NCBI RefSeq assembly: GCF_002007105.1 | Contig: NZ_MVBC01000012.1 | Location: 146,143-210,142 of the forward strand | Length of the DNA: 64,000 bases | Origin: Hymenobacter sp. CRA2 | Lineage (GTDB): Bacteria > Bacteroidota > Bacteroidia > Cytophagales > Hymenobacteraceae | Direction: 5' to 3' | Shown here: positions 32,591 to 41,038 of the stretch, one piece after another | How the letters are laid out: each line of letters opens with the position of its first letter | Position numbering within the stretch: position 1 is the stretch's first letter | Notes under the pieces: model-generated | What the model saw: the letters and a program-made list of their open reading frames with translations, nothing else | Databases searched by the model: none | Told to the model about the DNA's origin: nothing | Made by a program: the position numbers and the translations under genes

Positions 32591-33547
32591 TTACAGGTGC
32601 TGCTCGTCCGACTGCGTATCGGGCAGCAGCTTGGCGGCGGCCTTGGTGCTGGGCTTCTTCTTGGCCTTCTTCCTGGTGGTCAGCTCGGCGGTGTATTCGA
32701 TGATTTTGCCGGCAATGTCCAGCCCCGTGGCCTTCTCGATGCCCTCCAGGCCCGGCGACGAATTCACCTCCAGCACCAGCGGGCCGCGCTTGCTCTGCAG
32801 CATATCCACGCCGGCAATGCCAAGGCCCAGGGCCTTGGTAGCCAGCAGGGCAGCAGCTTTTTCGGCGCGCGTGAGCTTCACCAGTTTGCCCGTGCCGCCG
32901 CGGTGCAGGTTGGAGCGGAATTCGCCTTCCTTGCCCTGCCGCTTCATAGCGCCCACCACTTCCCCGTTGACCACGAAAGCACGCAAATCAGCCCCCTTGC
33001 TCTCGGCAATGAACTCCTGCACGATGATGCGGGCCTTGAGGTTGTGGAAGGCTTCAATCACCGACTGGGCGGCTTTTTCCGTCTCGGCCAGCACCACGCC
33101 CAGGCCCTGAGTACCTTCCAGCAGCTTGATGATAACCGGCGCGCCGCCCACCTGCTGAATCATTTCCAGCACCTCGTCGGAGTAGTTGGTGAAGGCCGTT
33201 TTGGGCATGCCCACGCCGGCGCGCGAGAGAATCTGCATGCTGCGCAGCTTGTCCCGGGAGCGTACAATGGCCTGGCTTTCCACGGCCGTGCGCACCTTCA
33301 TCATCTCGAACTGCCGCACCACGGCCGTGCCGTAAAACGTCACCGAGGCCCCGATGCGCGGGATGATGGCGTCGAAGCCTTCCAGCTTGCGGCCCTCGTA
33401 GATGATGCCGGGCGTGCCCTGCTCCAGCACCAAGTTGCACTGCAGGTGGTCGATTACCTCCACGTGGTGGCCGCGCTGTTGGGCAGCTTCCACCAGGCGT
33501 TGGGTTGAATATAGTTTAGGCTCGCGGGAGAGAATCGCCAGATTCAT
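32591..33547 (-). CDS. rimK: RimK-type ATP-grasp L-glutamate ligase
   Basis: A 318-residue ATP-grasp ligase of the RimK group, which adds glutamate residues to the C-terminus of ribosomal protein S6 or makes related poly-glutamyl peptides. Family features: [22 protein letters not shown] start, [25 protein letters not shown], the ATP-lid [40 protein letters not shown] and [31 protein letters not shown] with the Mg2+/ATP ligands. The C-terminal ~30 residues are Lys-rich ([13 protein letters not shown]). Upstream by 59 bases is the RimB-like retropepsin (33607), the usual partner. ATP-dependent; cytoplasmic. Confidence 0.93.
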   Translation of the reverse strand: MNLAILSREPKLYSTQRLVEAAQQRGHHVEVIDHLQCNLVLEQGTPGIIYEGRKLEGFDAIIPRIGASVTFYGTAVVRQFEMMKVRTAVESQAIVRSRDKLRSMQILSRAGVGMPKTAFTNYSDEVLEMIQQVGGAPVIIKLLEGTQGLGVVLAETEKAAQSVIEAFHNLKARIIVQEFIAESKGADLRAFVVNGEVVGAMKRQGKEGEFRSNLHRGGTGKLVKLTRAEKAAALLATKALGLGIAGVDMLQSKRGPLVLEVNSSPGLEGIEKATGLDIAGKIIEYTAELTTRKKAKKKPSTKAAAKLLPDTQSDEQHL

Positions 33548-33606
33548 AGGAGCGAAGAGAAGTAACGGGAGGAGAGAAACAGGTCCGACTGCGGGAAGTT
33601 GGGCGG

Positions 33607-34086
33607 TCAGTCGGAAACAGGCCTATGCTGGCTTTTGTAGGATACGTTGCGCCGCGCCACGTCGACCACGAGCCGGGCGCGCCGCAGCAGCGAACGGCCG
33701 ATGAGCACGGGGTATTTCATGTCGGAGCGGTCGGAAAGGGAAAATTCGGTTTCGAAGTCTTCGCCGAACAGCCGGATGACCGCCCGGATGACGTAGCGCT
33801 CCTGCACGTCGCCGTTGGAGGAGCGGATGTCGCGCAGCGAAAACTCCGAGAATTGCAATGGCTGCCCGTGAAACGCGGGGTGGTCGGCGTCGAGCAGGAG
33901 CACGCGCAGCAGCGGCCGCCCGTCCGGCAGCGTATCGATGTGAATATCGGAGCAGTGGATGGCGCCGGTGAATGCGCCCGTATCAACCTTCGCCTCGACC
34001 CCGCTCAGCCCAAACTGCGGGAAGTCGACCAGCTCGCGGCGGCCGACGATGCGTTTCGGGGGTCGACGTGGGCGAGCTTTCTTCAC
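33607..34086 (-). CDS. RimB-like retropepsin-type protease (ATP-dependent zinc protease family)
   Basis: A 159-residue protein of the family often annotated as ATP-dependent zinc protease and now recognised as a retropepsin-like aspartic protease (RimB). [34 protein letters not shown] holds the DTGA motif that supplies the catalytic Asp, followed by [38 protein letters not shown], which matches the family core. RimB is encoded next to RimK and is thought to trim the poly-glutamate tails added by RimK. The first codon is GTG at 34086. The cluster RimB-RimK-AstE-like on one strand supports a shared pathway. Confidence 0.9.
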   Translation of the reverse strand: MKKARPRRPPKRIVGRRELVDFPQFGLSGVEAKVDTGAFTGAIHCSDIHIDTLPDGRPLLRVLLLDADHPAFHGQPLQFSEFSLRDIRSSNGDVQERYVIRAVIRLFGEDFETEFSLSDRSDMKYPVLIGRSLLRRARLVVDVARRNVSYKSQHRPVSD

Positions 34087-34176
34087 GAAGGCAAAATACG
34101 GGTACGGCCGCCAGAGGGTCGGCAGGTGGGGCCGGTTTTTTTTCGGTGGGTTGGGCTTTGCAGGTCAGAAGCGGTG

Positions 34177-34217
34177 GCACCGGTTCACCCCGTTGTCATT
34201 GCGAAGTGAACCGGTGC
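34177..34217. terminator. Hairpin with REP-like loop between RimB and sorbosone dehydrogenase genes
   Basis: GCACCGGTTCAC and GTGAACCGGTGC are exact 12-bp inverted repeats with a 17-base loop holding GTCATTGCGAA, a sequence shared with REP elements elsewhere. T-runs follow on the plus strand (CTTTGC). It may terminate the minus-strand sorbosone-dehydrogenase gene, whose stop lies at 34222. Confidence 0.6.
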
Positions 34218-34221
34218 TTTG

Positions 34222-35328
34222 CTACCCGGCGTAGCTGATGCGGTAGACGCAGTCGTTCTGGTCGTCGGAAACGAGCAGGGAGCCGTCGGGCAAGACCAAC
34301 AGGGCCACGGGCCGGCCCCAGGACGATTGGCCCTGCAACCAGCCGGAGGCGAAGGTTTCGTAGGAGGTGGCCTTTTTGCCGGTGGCATCGAGCCGCACCA
34401 GCGTGATGCGGTAGCCGAGCTTGCTGGAGCGGTTCCAGGAGCCGTGCTCGGGGATGAATATCTGGTTGCGGTACGCGGCCGGGAACATCTTGCCGGTGTA
34501 GAACTTCATCCCCAGCGCAGCCACGTGCGGCCCGAGCTTGCGGGCCGGCGGCGTGTAGGTCGTCACCGCTTTGCCGCGGCCAAACTGCGGGTCAAGGATG
34601 TCGCCCTGAAACACGTAGGGGAAGCCGAAGTGCAGGCCGGGCGTAGGGGCGCGGTTCAGCTCGTCGGCGGGGCGGTCGTCGCCGAGCATGTCGCGGCCAT
34701 TGTCGGTAAACCACAGAGCCTTGTCCACCGGGCTCCAGTCGAAACCCACGGAGTTGCGCACGCCGTAGGCCACGGTTTCGAGGCCGGTGCCGTCGGGGTT
34801 CATGCGGTTGATGGTGGCGAAGATGGGCTCTTCGGGCAGGCACACGTTGCAGGGCGCGCCCACGGGCACGTACAGCTTGCCGTCGGGCCCGAAGCTGATG
34901 TATTTCCAGCCGTGGTGCTCCTTGTCGGGCAGCTGGTCGTACACCACCACGGGCTTGGGCTTCTGCTTCAGCCGGGCGGCAATGTTGTCGTAGCGCAGGA
35001 TGCGGCTGATTTCGCCCACGTACAGGGCGCCGTTGCGCACGGCCACGCCGTTGGGTTCGTTCAGGCCGGCGGCCACGGTCACCAACTCGTCGGCGCGGCC
35101 GTCCTTGTTGCGGTCGGGCAGGGCGTACACCTTGTCGCCGCGGGTGCCCACGTACACGGTGCCGTCGGGGCCGAGGGCCAGGGAGCGGGCGCCGCCCACG
35201 TTCTGGGCAAAGTAGCTGATGCGGAAGCCCGCCGGCAGCTTGATTTTGGCGAGGTTATCGGGGGCCGGCGCCGGGCGTGAACCGGCCAGGGGGAGCAATA
35301 GCAGCAACGGAAGCAGTCGGCGTATCAT
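34222..35328 (-). CDS. PQQ-dependent sugar/sorbosone dehydrogenase-like protein
   Basis: A 368-residue exported beta-propeller protein. It has an N-terminal hydrophobic signal (MIRRLLPLLLLLPLAGS) and blades of the soluble aldose sugar dehydrogenase/L-sorbosone dehydrogenase type: GFRISYFAQNVGGARSLALGPDGTVYVGTRG, GLNEPNGVAVRNGALYVGE, HHGWKYISFGPDGKLYVPVGAPCNVC, NSVGFDWSPVDKALWFTDNGRD, AALGMKFYTG, and SSWGRPVALLVLPDGSLLVSDD. The C-terminal AGKKATSYETF-like segment is present. Relatives oxidise sugars with PQQ as cofactor. Whether this organism makes PQQ cannot be told. The substrate is unknown. Confidence 0.9.
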   Translation of the reverse strand: MIRRLLPLLLLLPLAGSRPAPAPDNLAKIKLPAGFRISYFAQNVGGARSLALGPDGTVYVGTRGDKVYALPDRNKDGRADELVTVAAGLNEPNGVAVRNGALYVGEISRILRYDNIAARLKQKPKPVVVYDQLPDKEHHGWKYISFGPDGKLYVPVGAPCNVCLPEEPIFATINRMNPDGTGLETVAYGVRNSVGFDWSPVDKALWFTDNGRDMLGDDRPADELNRAPTPGLHFGFPYVFQGDILDPQFGRGKAVTTYTPPARKLGPHVAALGMKFYTGKMFPAAYRNQIFIPEHGSWNRSSKLGYRITLVRLDATGKKATSYETFASGWLQGQSSWGRPVALLVLPDGSLLVSDDQNDCVYRISYAG

Positions 35329-35395
35329 GGCTTACCAACTGCGGAGCCGCGGCAAAAGTTACCGCGCGGCGGGGTCCGACCCCGTTGGGCAGGGG

Positions 35396-35689
35396 CTACC
35401 GGCGTTCGGCGTCGCGCTGGCGCAGCAGCCGCTCGTACTCGCGCTCCGACCAGCTCTGCGCGCTATTGAAACCGTAGGTAGCCAGCCCCTGAATGCATAC
35501 GCCCAGGCCCCAGAACAGCGTAGGCCACACCGGCCAGGGCAGGCCCAGGCCATCGGTTTCGGCGCCGCTGAAGTACCAAATGGCCCAGAGCAGCAGGTTG
35601 ACGAACAGGTACGTCAGCAGGTGGGACTTGAATTTGGCGCGGGCGCGGGCAATGCGCCACAGCTGCGGGTCACGTTCTTGCGGTTGCAT
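35396..35689 (-). CDS. 2TM domain-containing protein (copy 1)
   Basis: A 97-residue small membrane protein of the 2TM domain family (PF13239). Two spans are visible: LLTYLFVNLLLWAIWYF and WPVWPTLFWGLGVCIQGLATYGF, with a charged loop between (SGAETDGLGLP). A C-terminal basic tail reads REYERLLRQRDAERR. Such proteins are often attached to sensor kinases or stand alone. It is a close paralogue of the next gene upstream (35724), likely a tandem duplication. Confidence 0.85.
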   Translation of the reverse strand: MQPQERDPQLWRIARARAKFKSHLLTYLFVNLLLWAIWYFSGAETDGLGLPWPVWPTLFWGLGVCIQGLATYGFNSAQSWSEREYERLLRQRDAERR

Positions 35690-35723
35690 GGCGGTAAAAG
35701 GGTAAAGGGCCTTTGGATACTCG

Positions 35724-36017
35724 TTAGCGGCGGCCGGCCTGGCGCTGGCGCAGCAGGTGCTGGTACTCGCGTTCCGTCCAGGATTGTCCGTCGCCGAGGC
35801 CGTAGCAGTTGAAGCCCCGCGTGGCCAGGTGGATGCCCCAGAACACCGTAGCCCAGATGGGCCAGGGGAAGCCGTCGTGGTGGCCCGGCCGCTGCGTCAG
35901 AAACCAGATGGTCCAGAGCAGGGCGCTAACGAGCACGAAGGTCAGCAGTTGCGACTTGAACTTGCCGCGGGCTTGGGCTTGGCTCCAGAGTTGGGGGTCA
36001 CGGTCGGTGGTGTTCAT
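35724..36017 (-). CDS. 2TM domain-containing protein (copy 2)
   Basis: A 97-residue paralogue of the protein encoded just downstream. Shared signatures: RDPQLWxxAxARxKFKS at the N-terminus, two spans (LLTFVLVSALLWTIWFL and PWPIWATVFWGIHLATRGF), and QSWxEREYxxLLRQR near the end. It has the same length and topology, so recent duplication is likely. Function unknown; the family is also found as N-terminal domains of regulatory proteins. ATG at 36017. The 34-base spacing to copy 1 suggests one transcript. Confidence 0.85.
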   Translation of the reverse strand: MNTTDRDPQLWSQAQARGKFKSQLLTFVLVSALLWTIWFLTQRPGHHDGFPWPIWATVFWGIHLATRGFNCYGLGDGQSWTEREYQHLLRQRQAGRR

Positions 36018-36289
36018 GGCGGGGTCGGTTTGGCGTTGATTGATGGCTCAAACCTACTCGCAGCCGGGCCCGGGGGCTACTAAAACTCTCCCGAACGGTA
36101 AGCGGCGGTGCCGAACCGTCAAAAAAGGCCGACGAGCTGCAACGGCGGCCCGCTGCTGCGGCCCCGCAGGGCGCTCCTGGCCGTGTCTGAATATTTCGGA
36201 AGGTCCGGCTGAACTTGACCTCCGCTTGTCGAACCGAAGGTCGGCGTAACTAAGCAGCGCTCCGCTTCGCGTGAACAGCCAACAAGACC

Positions 36290-36391
36290 GTCATGTCGAG
36301 CGCAGCCGCGACATTTCGCGTGCTGATGCGGCATAGTCAGCTTAGCTCTAGCTTATCAACCACCCCCAACCCCTCCTCAGCTGAGGAGGGG
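36290..36391. repeat. REP-like element plus 22-bp GC-rich palindrome
   Basis: In the 497-base gap 36018-36514: GTCATGTCGAGCGCAGCCGCGACATTTCGCG (36290-36319) is a REP unit of the same family as 16676-16849, and CCCCTCCTCAGCTGAGGAGGGG (36370-36391) is a perfect 22-bp palindrome of a second kind. The rest of the gap has no assigned element apart from a GACCT/AGGTC pair near 36219-36243. Confidence 0.75.
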
Positions 36392-36514
36392 AGCTAGCTT
36401 TAGCTCTAAGCTCTAGCCCCGCTACTTGAGTTAATATCAGTACTTCACGCCAAAACGCGCCGGCTTCGTATAGCCCCTGCTGGCTACTCCTGACGGCTTT
36501 TGACTGCTTTTCCC

Positions 36515-37087
36515 GTGCCTCTCCCCTACTCCGCCCGCCGCGCCTTCGGCCGCATCCTCCTCGCCCAGGCTGATATTACCAAGCTCGACACCGATGCCAT
36601 CGTCAACGCCGCCAATTCCTCCCTGCTCGGCGGCGGGGGCGTCGACGGTGCTATTCACCGCGCCGGCGGCCCGGCCATCCTGGAAGAATGTCGCCGACTG
36701 CGCGCCGGCCATTACGGCAAGGGCCTGCCCACCGGCGAGGCCGTTATCACCACGGGCGGCCGCCTGCCCGCGCGCTACGTCATCCATACCGTCGGGCCGG
36801 TGTGGAACGGCGGCCACAAGCACGAGCCGGAGCTGCTGGCAGGTTGCTACCGCAACTCCCTGCAGCTGGCAGCCGATAAGGAGCTGCGCAGTGTAGCTTT
36901 TCCGGGCATCAGCACCGGCATCTACAGCTACCCCAAGCCTGCCGCCGCACGCATCGCCGTGCAGGTGGTGCAGGCGTTTCTAGCCGTACATGCGTTACCC
37001 GAAACGGTGGTGCTGGTGGCCTTCGATGAAGAAACGTACCGCCTCTACGAGCAGGAGCTGGAGGCCGCATCCGGCGAGGTCCGTTAG
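36515..37087 (+). CDS. Macro-domain O-acetyl-ADP-ribose deacetylase-like protein
   Basis: A 190-residue macro-domain protein. Motifs: [39 protein letters not shown] (ligand-binding loop 1), [68 protein letters not shown], the second loop that holds the ADP-ribose phosphates. It matches the MacroD/YmdB-type hydrolases that deacetylate O-acetyl-ADP-ribose or remove mono-ADP-ribose from proteins. GTG at 36515 is chosen; an in-frame TTG lies at 36500. The last 4 bases overlap the 3' end of the convergent hydrolase gene (37084). Confidence 0.9.
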   Translation: MPLPYSARRAFGRILLAQADITKLDTDAIVNAANSSLLGGGGVDGAIHRAGGPAILEECRRLRAGHYGKGLPTGEAVITTGGRLPARYVIHTVGPVWNGGHKHEPELLAGCYRNSLQLAADKELRSVAFPGISTGIYSYPKPAAARIAVQVVQAFLAVHALPETVVLVAFDEETYRLYEQELEAASGEVR

Positions 37088-37896
37088 TTCCAGCGCAGCT
37101 CCTGCGGGTGGCGGCGCAGGTAGCCGGCCACGTCGTAAATCAGCCCAGCGTGCCCGGCTTCGAGCAGCACGGTGTGAGCGTTGCGCAGGGAGGCAATGAA
37201 CTCGCGCAACCCCGCGTGCGGAATCACCCGGTCGTACTTACCTAAGAAGAAGGTAACGGGCGTTGGGCGCCGGTTCAGCAGCTGGGTCAGGCGCTTGGTA
37301 TCGAACACGAGGTGGCGGAAGCCCGTCCAGCTGCGGTACACGCGTAGGCGCTTTTCGCGGCTGTCGAGCTGCCACTGCGCAAAACGCACCAGCCCGTTGT
37401 CGACGATGCGGCGCTGCCCCAGGGCCTCGATGAGGTTGAGCAGATGCTGCGGACGCAGCACGGCCCGGCCCAGCACGCCGCGCATCCACGGCGGGTAAGT
37501 AGCCAGCGAATACCAGAACTGCGTGCGGATGCCGTCCGGGGCAATCAGCCACAGGTGCGCCACGCGCTCGGGCAGGGCTTCCACCAGCGTGAGGGCAAAC
37601 TTGGCGCCCATGCTGAAGGCCAGCAGCCCGAAGGTGTCGATGCCTTGCTCGGCCAGAAACTGCGTCAGCAGCTCCGCCAGCCGCTTTTTGCTGATGGGCG
37701 CGTCGGCCTTGGCCAGGCGGCTGCGCCCGTGGTAAAACAGGTCGAAGGCGTACACCGTCACCCGCTCGCCGAGCAGCGCGGCCACGTTGCGCCAGTGGCT
37801 TTCGTTCTGCCCGTAGCCGTGAAAGGCCAGCACCGGCAGCGGCCCGCGGCCATAAACCTGGTAATGCAGCTTGGTGCGGCCCGATTCGACGAACAT
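37084..37896 (-). CDS. Alpha/beta hydrolase
   Basis: A 270-residue alpha/beta-hydrolase-fold protein. Visible: [23 protein letters not shown] (oxyanion region), [22 protein letters not shown] with the nucleophilic Ser in FSMGA (a variant elbow), and a C-terminal [18 protein letters not shown] with the acid, then [14 protein letters not shown] with the catalytic His. The substrate is unknown. Its 3' end overlaps the macro-domain gene by four bases on the opposite strand. The first gene after a REP element (37943-37982) when read on the minus strand. Confidence 0.85.
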   Translation of the reverse strand: MFVESGRTKLHYQVYGRGPLPVLAFHGYGQNESHWRNVAALLGERVTVYAFDLFYHGRSRLAKADAPISKKRLAELLTQFLAEQGIDTFGLLAFSMGAKFALTLVEALPERVAHLWLIAPDGIRTQFWYSLATYPPWMRGVLGRAVLRPQHLLNLIEALGQRRIVDNGLVRFAQWQLDSREKRLRVYRSWTGFRHLVFDTKRLTQLLNRRPTPVTFFLGKYDRVIPHAGLREFIASLRNAHTVLLEAGHAGLIYDVAGYLRRHPQELRWN

Positions 37897-37942
37897 GTTT
37901 TTGGCTGGTTAAGGAACTAGGGAGTACGGCAGTTGCATAAAT

Positions 37943-37982
37943 CAGAACGTCATTCCGAGCGCAGTCGAGGAATGACGTTCTG
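37943..37982. repeat. REP-like palindrome, 14-bp arms
   Basis: CAGAACGTCATTCC and GGAATGACGTTCTG are exact inverted repeats around GAGCGCAGTCGA. The core resembles the other REP units (GAGCGCAGTCGA). It lies between the minus-strand hydrolase and DUF502 genes and may end the DUF502 transcript. Confidence 0.8.
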
Positions 37983-38012
37983 GGTTGGCCGCCACACTTG
38001 GCTACAAACACC

Positions 38013-38555
38013 TCACAGCTTGGCCACGCCGCCCGACACCACGAACTTCATCACCTGCGCGCTGGGCAGGTCGATAAACGTCACGTTTTCGCGGGGCACC
38101 AGCAGCAGTTCGCCCGAGAAGTTGTAGGAGTCGGGGAAGTACACCGCGGTCAGGTCGGGGCGGTGCACGGCGTCCATGGAGTCCTGCGTTACGAAGCCGA
38201 GCTTGTAGCACTCGGTGCCGGCAAATACCTTCACCAGCACCGGGCAGTTGAATTTCTGCTCCTCGCCCAGCAGTGCGTCGAAGATGTCCTTGATGCTGGA
38301 ATAGAGAATGTTGACCACCGGCAGGCGGTTCAGGATTCGCTCCCCGAGCACGATAAAAGGGCGCACCTGCGAGCCGATAAAGCCCACCAGCGTGAGCATC
38401 ACCACCATCAGCCCCAGGCCCAGGCCCGGCACGCCGTTGATATCGAAGATGGTGTCGAGCCAGTGGAAAAAGGAGTACAGGATGTACACCGTCAGGGATA
38501 CGGGGGCCAGAATCAGCAGCCCACGCAGGAAGTAGCCGAGTACTTTTTTGATCAT
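38013..38555 (-). CDS. DUF502 membrane protein
   Basis: A 180-residue inner-membrane protein of the DUF502 family. It has an N-terminal span (GYFLRGLLILAPVSLTVYILYSFFHWL), a second span (GLGLGLMVVMLTLVGFIG), then the conserved cytoplasmic or periplasmic stretch ILNRLPVVNILYSSIKDIFDAL and CPVLVKVFAGTECYKLGFVT, ending VYFPDSYNFSGELLLVPRENV and MKFVVSGGVAKL. The plant homologue (COV) affects vascular patterning; the bacterial role is unknown. ATG at 38555 (MIKKVLGYF) is preferred. It lies 63 bases after ispH on the same strand. Confidence 0.9.
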   Translation of the reverse strand: MIKKVLGYFLRGLLILAPVSLTVYILYSFFHWLDTIFDINGVPGLGLGLMVVMLTLVGFIGSQVRPFIVLGERILNRLPVVNILYSSIKDIFDALLGEEQKFNCPVLVKVFAGTECYKLGFVTQDSMDAVHRPDLTAVYFPDSYNFSGELLLVPRENVTFIDLPSAQVMKFVVSGGVAKL

Positions 38556-38618
38556 AAGCAGCAAGCAAAAACGCCCGGCCGAAGCCAGGCGCAAGGTAGT
38601 CGGAATCAGAAAGCGACT

Positions 38619-39506
38619 TTACAAGGCTACCGCCGCCCCGATTTCGCTGATGCGGTCCGATACGCGCTGCATCAGCCACATCGGCGTGCTGGTAGCCCCG
38701 CAGATGCCCACCGACGCGGCCCCGTCGAACCACTCGTCCTGCAGCTCCTGCTCGTTTTCCACGAAGTAGCTGCGCGGGTTGGTTTGGTTGACGACCTGAA
38801 ACAGGGCCTTGCCGTTGGAGCTTTTGCGCCCGCTCACGAACACAATCACGTCGTGCTCGGCGGCGAACCTGCGCAGCTGCGGCTCGCGGTTCGATACCTG
38901 CCGGCAGATCGAGTCATTGGCGTCGAAGGATTCCAGAGCGCCGCCGGCCGCCGCGATGCGCTCCTCGATGAGCTGCTTCATGCGGTAGAAGCCTGCGGTG
39001 CTCTTGGTGGTCTGGCTGAACAAGGTCACCGGGCGGGTGAAGTCGATCTGGTCCAGGTCCTGCTCCGTCATCACGATGATGGCGCGGTTGCCGGTCTGGC
39101 CCGTCAGGCCCGCCACCTCGGCGTGGCCCGGCTGCCCATAGATGACGATTTGGCCGTTTTGCCGGCTGGTCGCGTCGAAAGCGTGCTTCACGCGGTTTTG
39201 CAGCTTGAGCACCACCGGGCACGAGGCATCGATCAGCTCGATGTTGTTTTGCAGGGCCAGCTGGTAGGTTTCCGGCGGCTCGCCGTGCGCCCGGATGAGC
39301 ACCTTGCAGTCGTGCAGCTCGCGCAACTGGTCGCGGTCGATGATGCGCAGGCCCTGCTGATGCAGGCGCTCCACTTCCATGCGGTTGTGCACGATGTCGC
39401 CAAGGCAATACAGCTCCCGGGAATCCTGCAACTCGTCCTCCGCCATCTGAATGGCGTACTCCACGCCGAAACAGTACCCGGAATTCTTATCGATGGTGAC
39501 GTTCAT
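38619..39506 (-). CDS. ispH: 4-hydroxy-3-methylbut-2-enyl diphosphate reductase
   Basis: A 295-residue IspH, the last enzyme of the MEP isoprenoid pathway, reducing HMBPP to IPP and DMAPP with an Fe-S cluster. Conserved Cys: Cys12 in NSGYCFGVEYAI, the Cys of DASCPVVLKLQNRV, and the Cys of GICGATSTPMWLMQ. The segments IVHNRMEVERL and IRAHGEPPETYQLA (with active-site His and Thr/Glu) and FSQTTKSTAGFY also match. ATG at 39506 (MNVTIDKNSGYCFG) gives the usual start; an upstream ATG at 39551 would add 15 residues. It is in an apparent operon with cmk and DUF1963 upstream. Confidence 0.95.
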   Translation of the reverse strand: MNVTIDKNSGYCFGVEYAIQMAEDELQDSRELYCLGDIVHNRMEVERLHQQGLRIIDRDQLRELHDCKVLIRAHGEPPETYQLALQNNIELIDASCPVVLKLQNRVKHAFDATSRQNGQIVIYGQPGHAEVAGLTGQTGNRAIIVMTEQDLDQIDFTRPVTLFSQTTKSTAGFYRMKQLIEERIAAAGGALESFDANDSICRQVSNREPQLRRFAAEHDVIVFVSGRKSSNGKALFQVVNQTNPRSYFVENEQELQDEWFDGAASVGICGATSTPMWLMQRVSDRISEIGAAVAL

Positions 39507-39552
39507 GTGCTGCAAAGTTCGGTAAAAGACCGTTGGCAACCACCGCGCCAAC

Positions 39553-40329
39553 TCAGGTGGATTGCCAGGAAAAACTTAGCTGGTCAGGATGTTGAGAACA
39601 ATACAGCAAATACGCAGTTCCCACATCGCAGAACATAAAATCTAGCCCTTCTTGCGAGGCAATTTGAAATAGCAAGCGCTGCGGTTGCTGGCAGCGCGGG
39701 CAAAGCGGATACTCAGCGTACTGCACCCAGGCGGGCCAGCCGCCGAGCTTGTCGCGTCCGAAACCGTGGGAGTCTTCCCAAGGCATCTGCGGCTCTTCTT
39801 CCTCATCAGGCAGCTCGTCGCCTTCCCATTCGTCCGCGGGAGGCAGTTGCTCGTAGCGCCGCCAGCGCATAATGCTGCGCGGCGGTAGCACTTTGGTATC
39901 ATGACTTAGCAAGGCGGTTTGCCGTACCGCCGACGGCAGCAGGCGCGCCACGGCTGAGCCGTCCTCGGACAGCGGGGCCCCGCAGTCGGTGCAGCCGAAC
40001 AGCTGGACAAGCCCCTGCCCTACTTCCCCCCGCATAGGTGCTTCGACTGGCAGGCTGGCAACGTCAAGCTGCAGAAACAGCGGCATCATCGCCCCGCAGT
40101 ACCGGCAACGGGGCCAGGCTTCGTCCGGGGCTAGGTCAGGGGCACCGCCGAAGCGGTTGAGCTGGTTGGGAACCTGCCCTTCCTGAGTCTGAGGCAACCA
40201 AAGCGGCCGCCGATTGGCGTTGCGCCATTTTTCGTAGACTGCGGAATCTACAAAAGTCGTCGGGTGAACTGCCGGCCGCACCGGGGCCACAGGCCGAAGC
40301 CAGGGCATCAGCCAAGCCCACAGCCTCAT
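39553..40329 (-). CDS. DUF1963 domain protein
   Basis: A 258-residue cytoplasmic protein of the DUF1963/YwqG-like family. The N-terminal ~40 residues are hydrophobic (MRLWAWLMPWLRPVAPV), then a domain with QVPNQLNRFGGAPDLAPDEAWPRCRYCGAMMPLFLQLDV and further CxxC pairs (CTDCGAPLSEDG, CPRCQQPQRLLFQ), suggesting structural zinc sites. The tail TAYLLYCSQHPDQLSFSWQ matches the family ending. No function is known. The ATG lies 4 bases beyond the cmk stop, so it is co-transcribed and probably translationally coupled; its place between cmk and ispH is unusual. Confidence 0.85.
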   Translation of the reverse strand: MRLWAWLMPWLRPVAPVRPAVHPTTFVDSAVYEKWRNANRRPLWLPQTQEGQVPNQLNRFGGAPDLAPDEAWPRCRYCGAMMPLFLQLDVASLPVEAPMRGEVGQGLVQLFGCTDCGAPLSEDGSAVARLLPSAVRQTALLSHDTKVLPPRSIMRWRRYEQLPPADEWEGDELPDEEEEPQMPWEDSHGFGRDKLGGWPAWVQYAEYPLCPRCQQPQRLLFQIASQEGLDFMFCDVGTAYLLYCSQHPDQLSFSWQST

Positions 40330-40333
40330 CGGT

Positions 40334-41038
40334 TTAGTTGTTTTCGGCCGCGCGCAGCCCATCGACCAATACCGAAGATACCCGCTCCAATACGAAATCT
40401 ACCTGCTCATCGATGGTAATGTGCGAGGTATCGAGCAGCACCGCATCGGAAGCGCGGCGCAGCGGGCTTTCCGTGCGGGTCGAGTCGAGGTAGTCGCGCT
40501 TCTGCAGGTTCTGCACGATGTCGTCCAGGGATACTTCTTCGCCCTTGTCGGCCAGTTCTACCTGCCGGCGCATGGCGCGGGTATACACGTCGGCGGTCAT
40601 GAAGATTTTCACTTCCGCGTCGGGGAAGACGGTGGTGCCGATGTCGCGGCCGTCCATCACCACGCCGCGCTTGCGGGCCATGCGCTGCTGCTGGCGCACC
40701 ATGGCGTGGCGCACGGCGGCAATGACGGACACCTCACTCACGGCGTTGGAAATCCGCATCTGGCGAATTTCGTCTTCGCGGATGACGCCGTCGAGGCACA
40801 GCTCGTTGCGTCCCGTGCGGCGGTTGCGCTTGAAGGTAATCTGCATTTGGTGGAGGGCTTCCTCCACCCGCGGCAAGTCCTCGAACGGGATGCCGTGCTC
40901 GAGGAGGTAAAGCGTCACACCGCGGTACATGGCCCCGGTGTCGATGTAAGCATAGCCAAGTTCGGCGGCAACGGCCTTCGCCGTGGTGCTTTTGCCGCAG
41001 GAAGAGTAGCCGTCAATGGCTATGACGATATTTTTCAT
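40334..41038 (-). CDS. cmk: Cytidylate kinase
   Basis: A 234-residue CMP/dCMP kinase. It has the P-loop GYSSCGKST near the N-terminus, the TGAMYRGVTLYLLEHGIP segment, DEIRQMRISNAVSEVSV in the nucleoside-binding region, MDGRDIGTTVFPDAEVKIFMTADV and a C-terminal LDTSHITIDEQVDFVLERV. It phosphorylates CMP and dCMP with ATP for nucleotide recycling. Its start overlaps the stop of the upstream gene 41035-41460 by 4 bases (ATGA). In Bacteroidota cmk is often followed by ispH, as here with one gene between. Confidence 0.95.
   Translation of the reverse strand: MKNIVIAIDGYSSCGKSTTAKAVAAELGYAYIDTGAMYRGVTLYLLEHGIPFEDLPRVEEALHQMQITFKRNRRTGRNELCLDGVIREDEIRQMRISNAVSEVSVIAAVRHAMVRQQQRMARKRGVVMDGRDIGTTVFPDAEVKIFMTADVYTRAMRRQVELADKGEEVSLDDIVQNLQKRDYLDSTRTESPLRRASDAVLLDTSHITIDEQVDFVLERVSSVLVDGLRAAENN

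Noticed and set aside
36362..36400. GC-rich palindrome region as a CRISPR or origin element
   Set aside because: A single palindrome without regular spacers; it resembles dispersed intergenic repeats instead.
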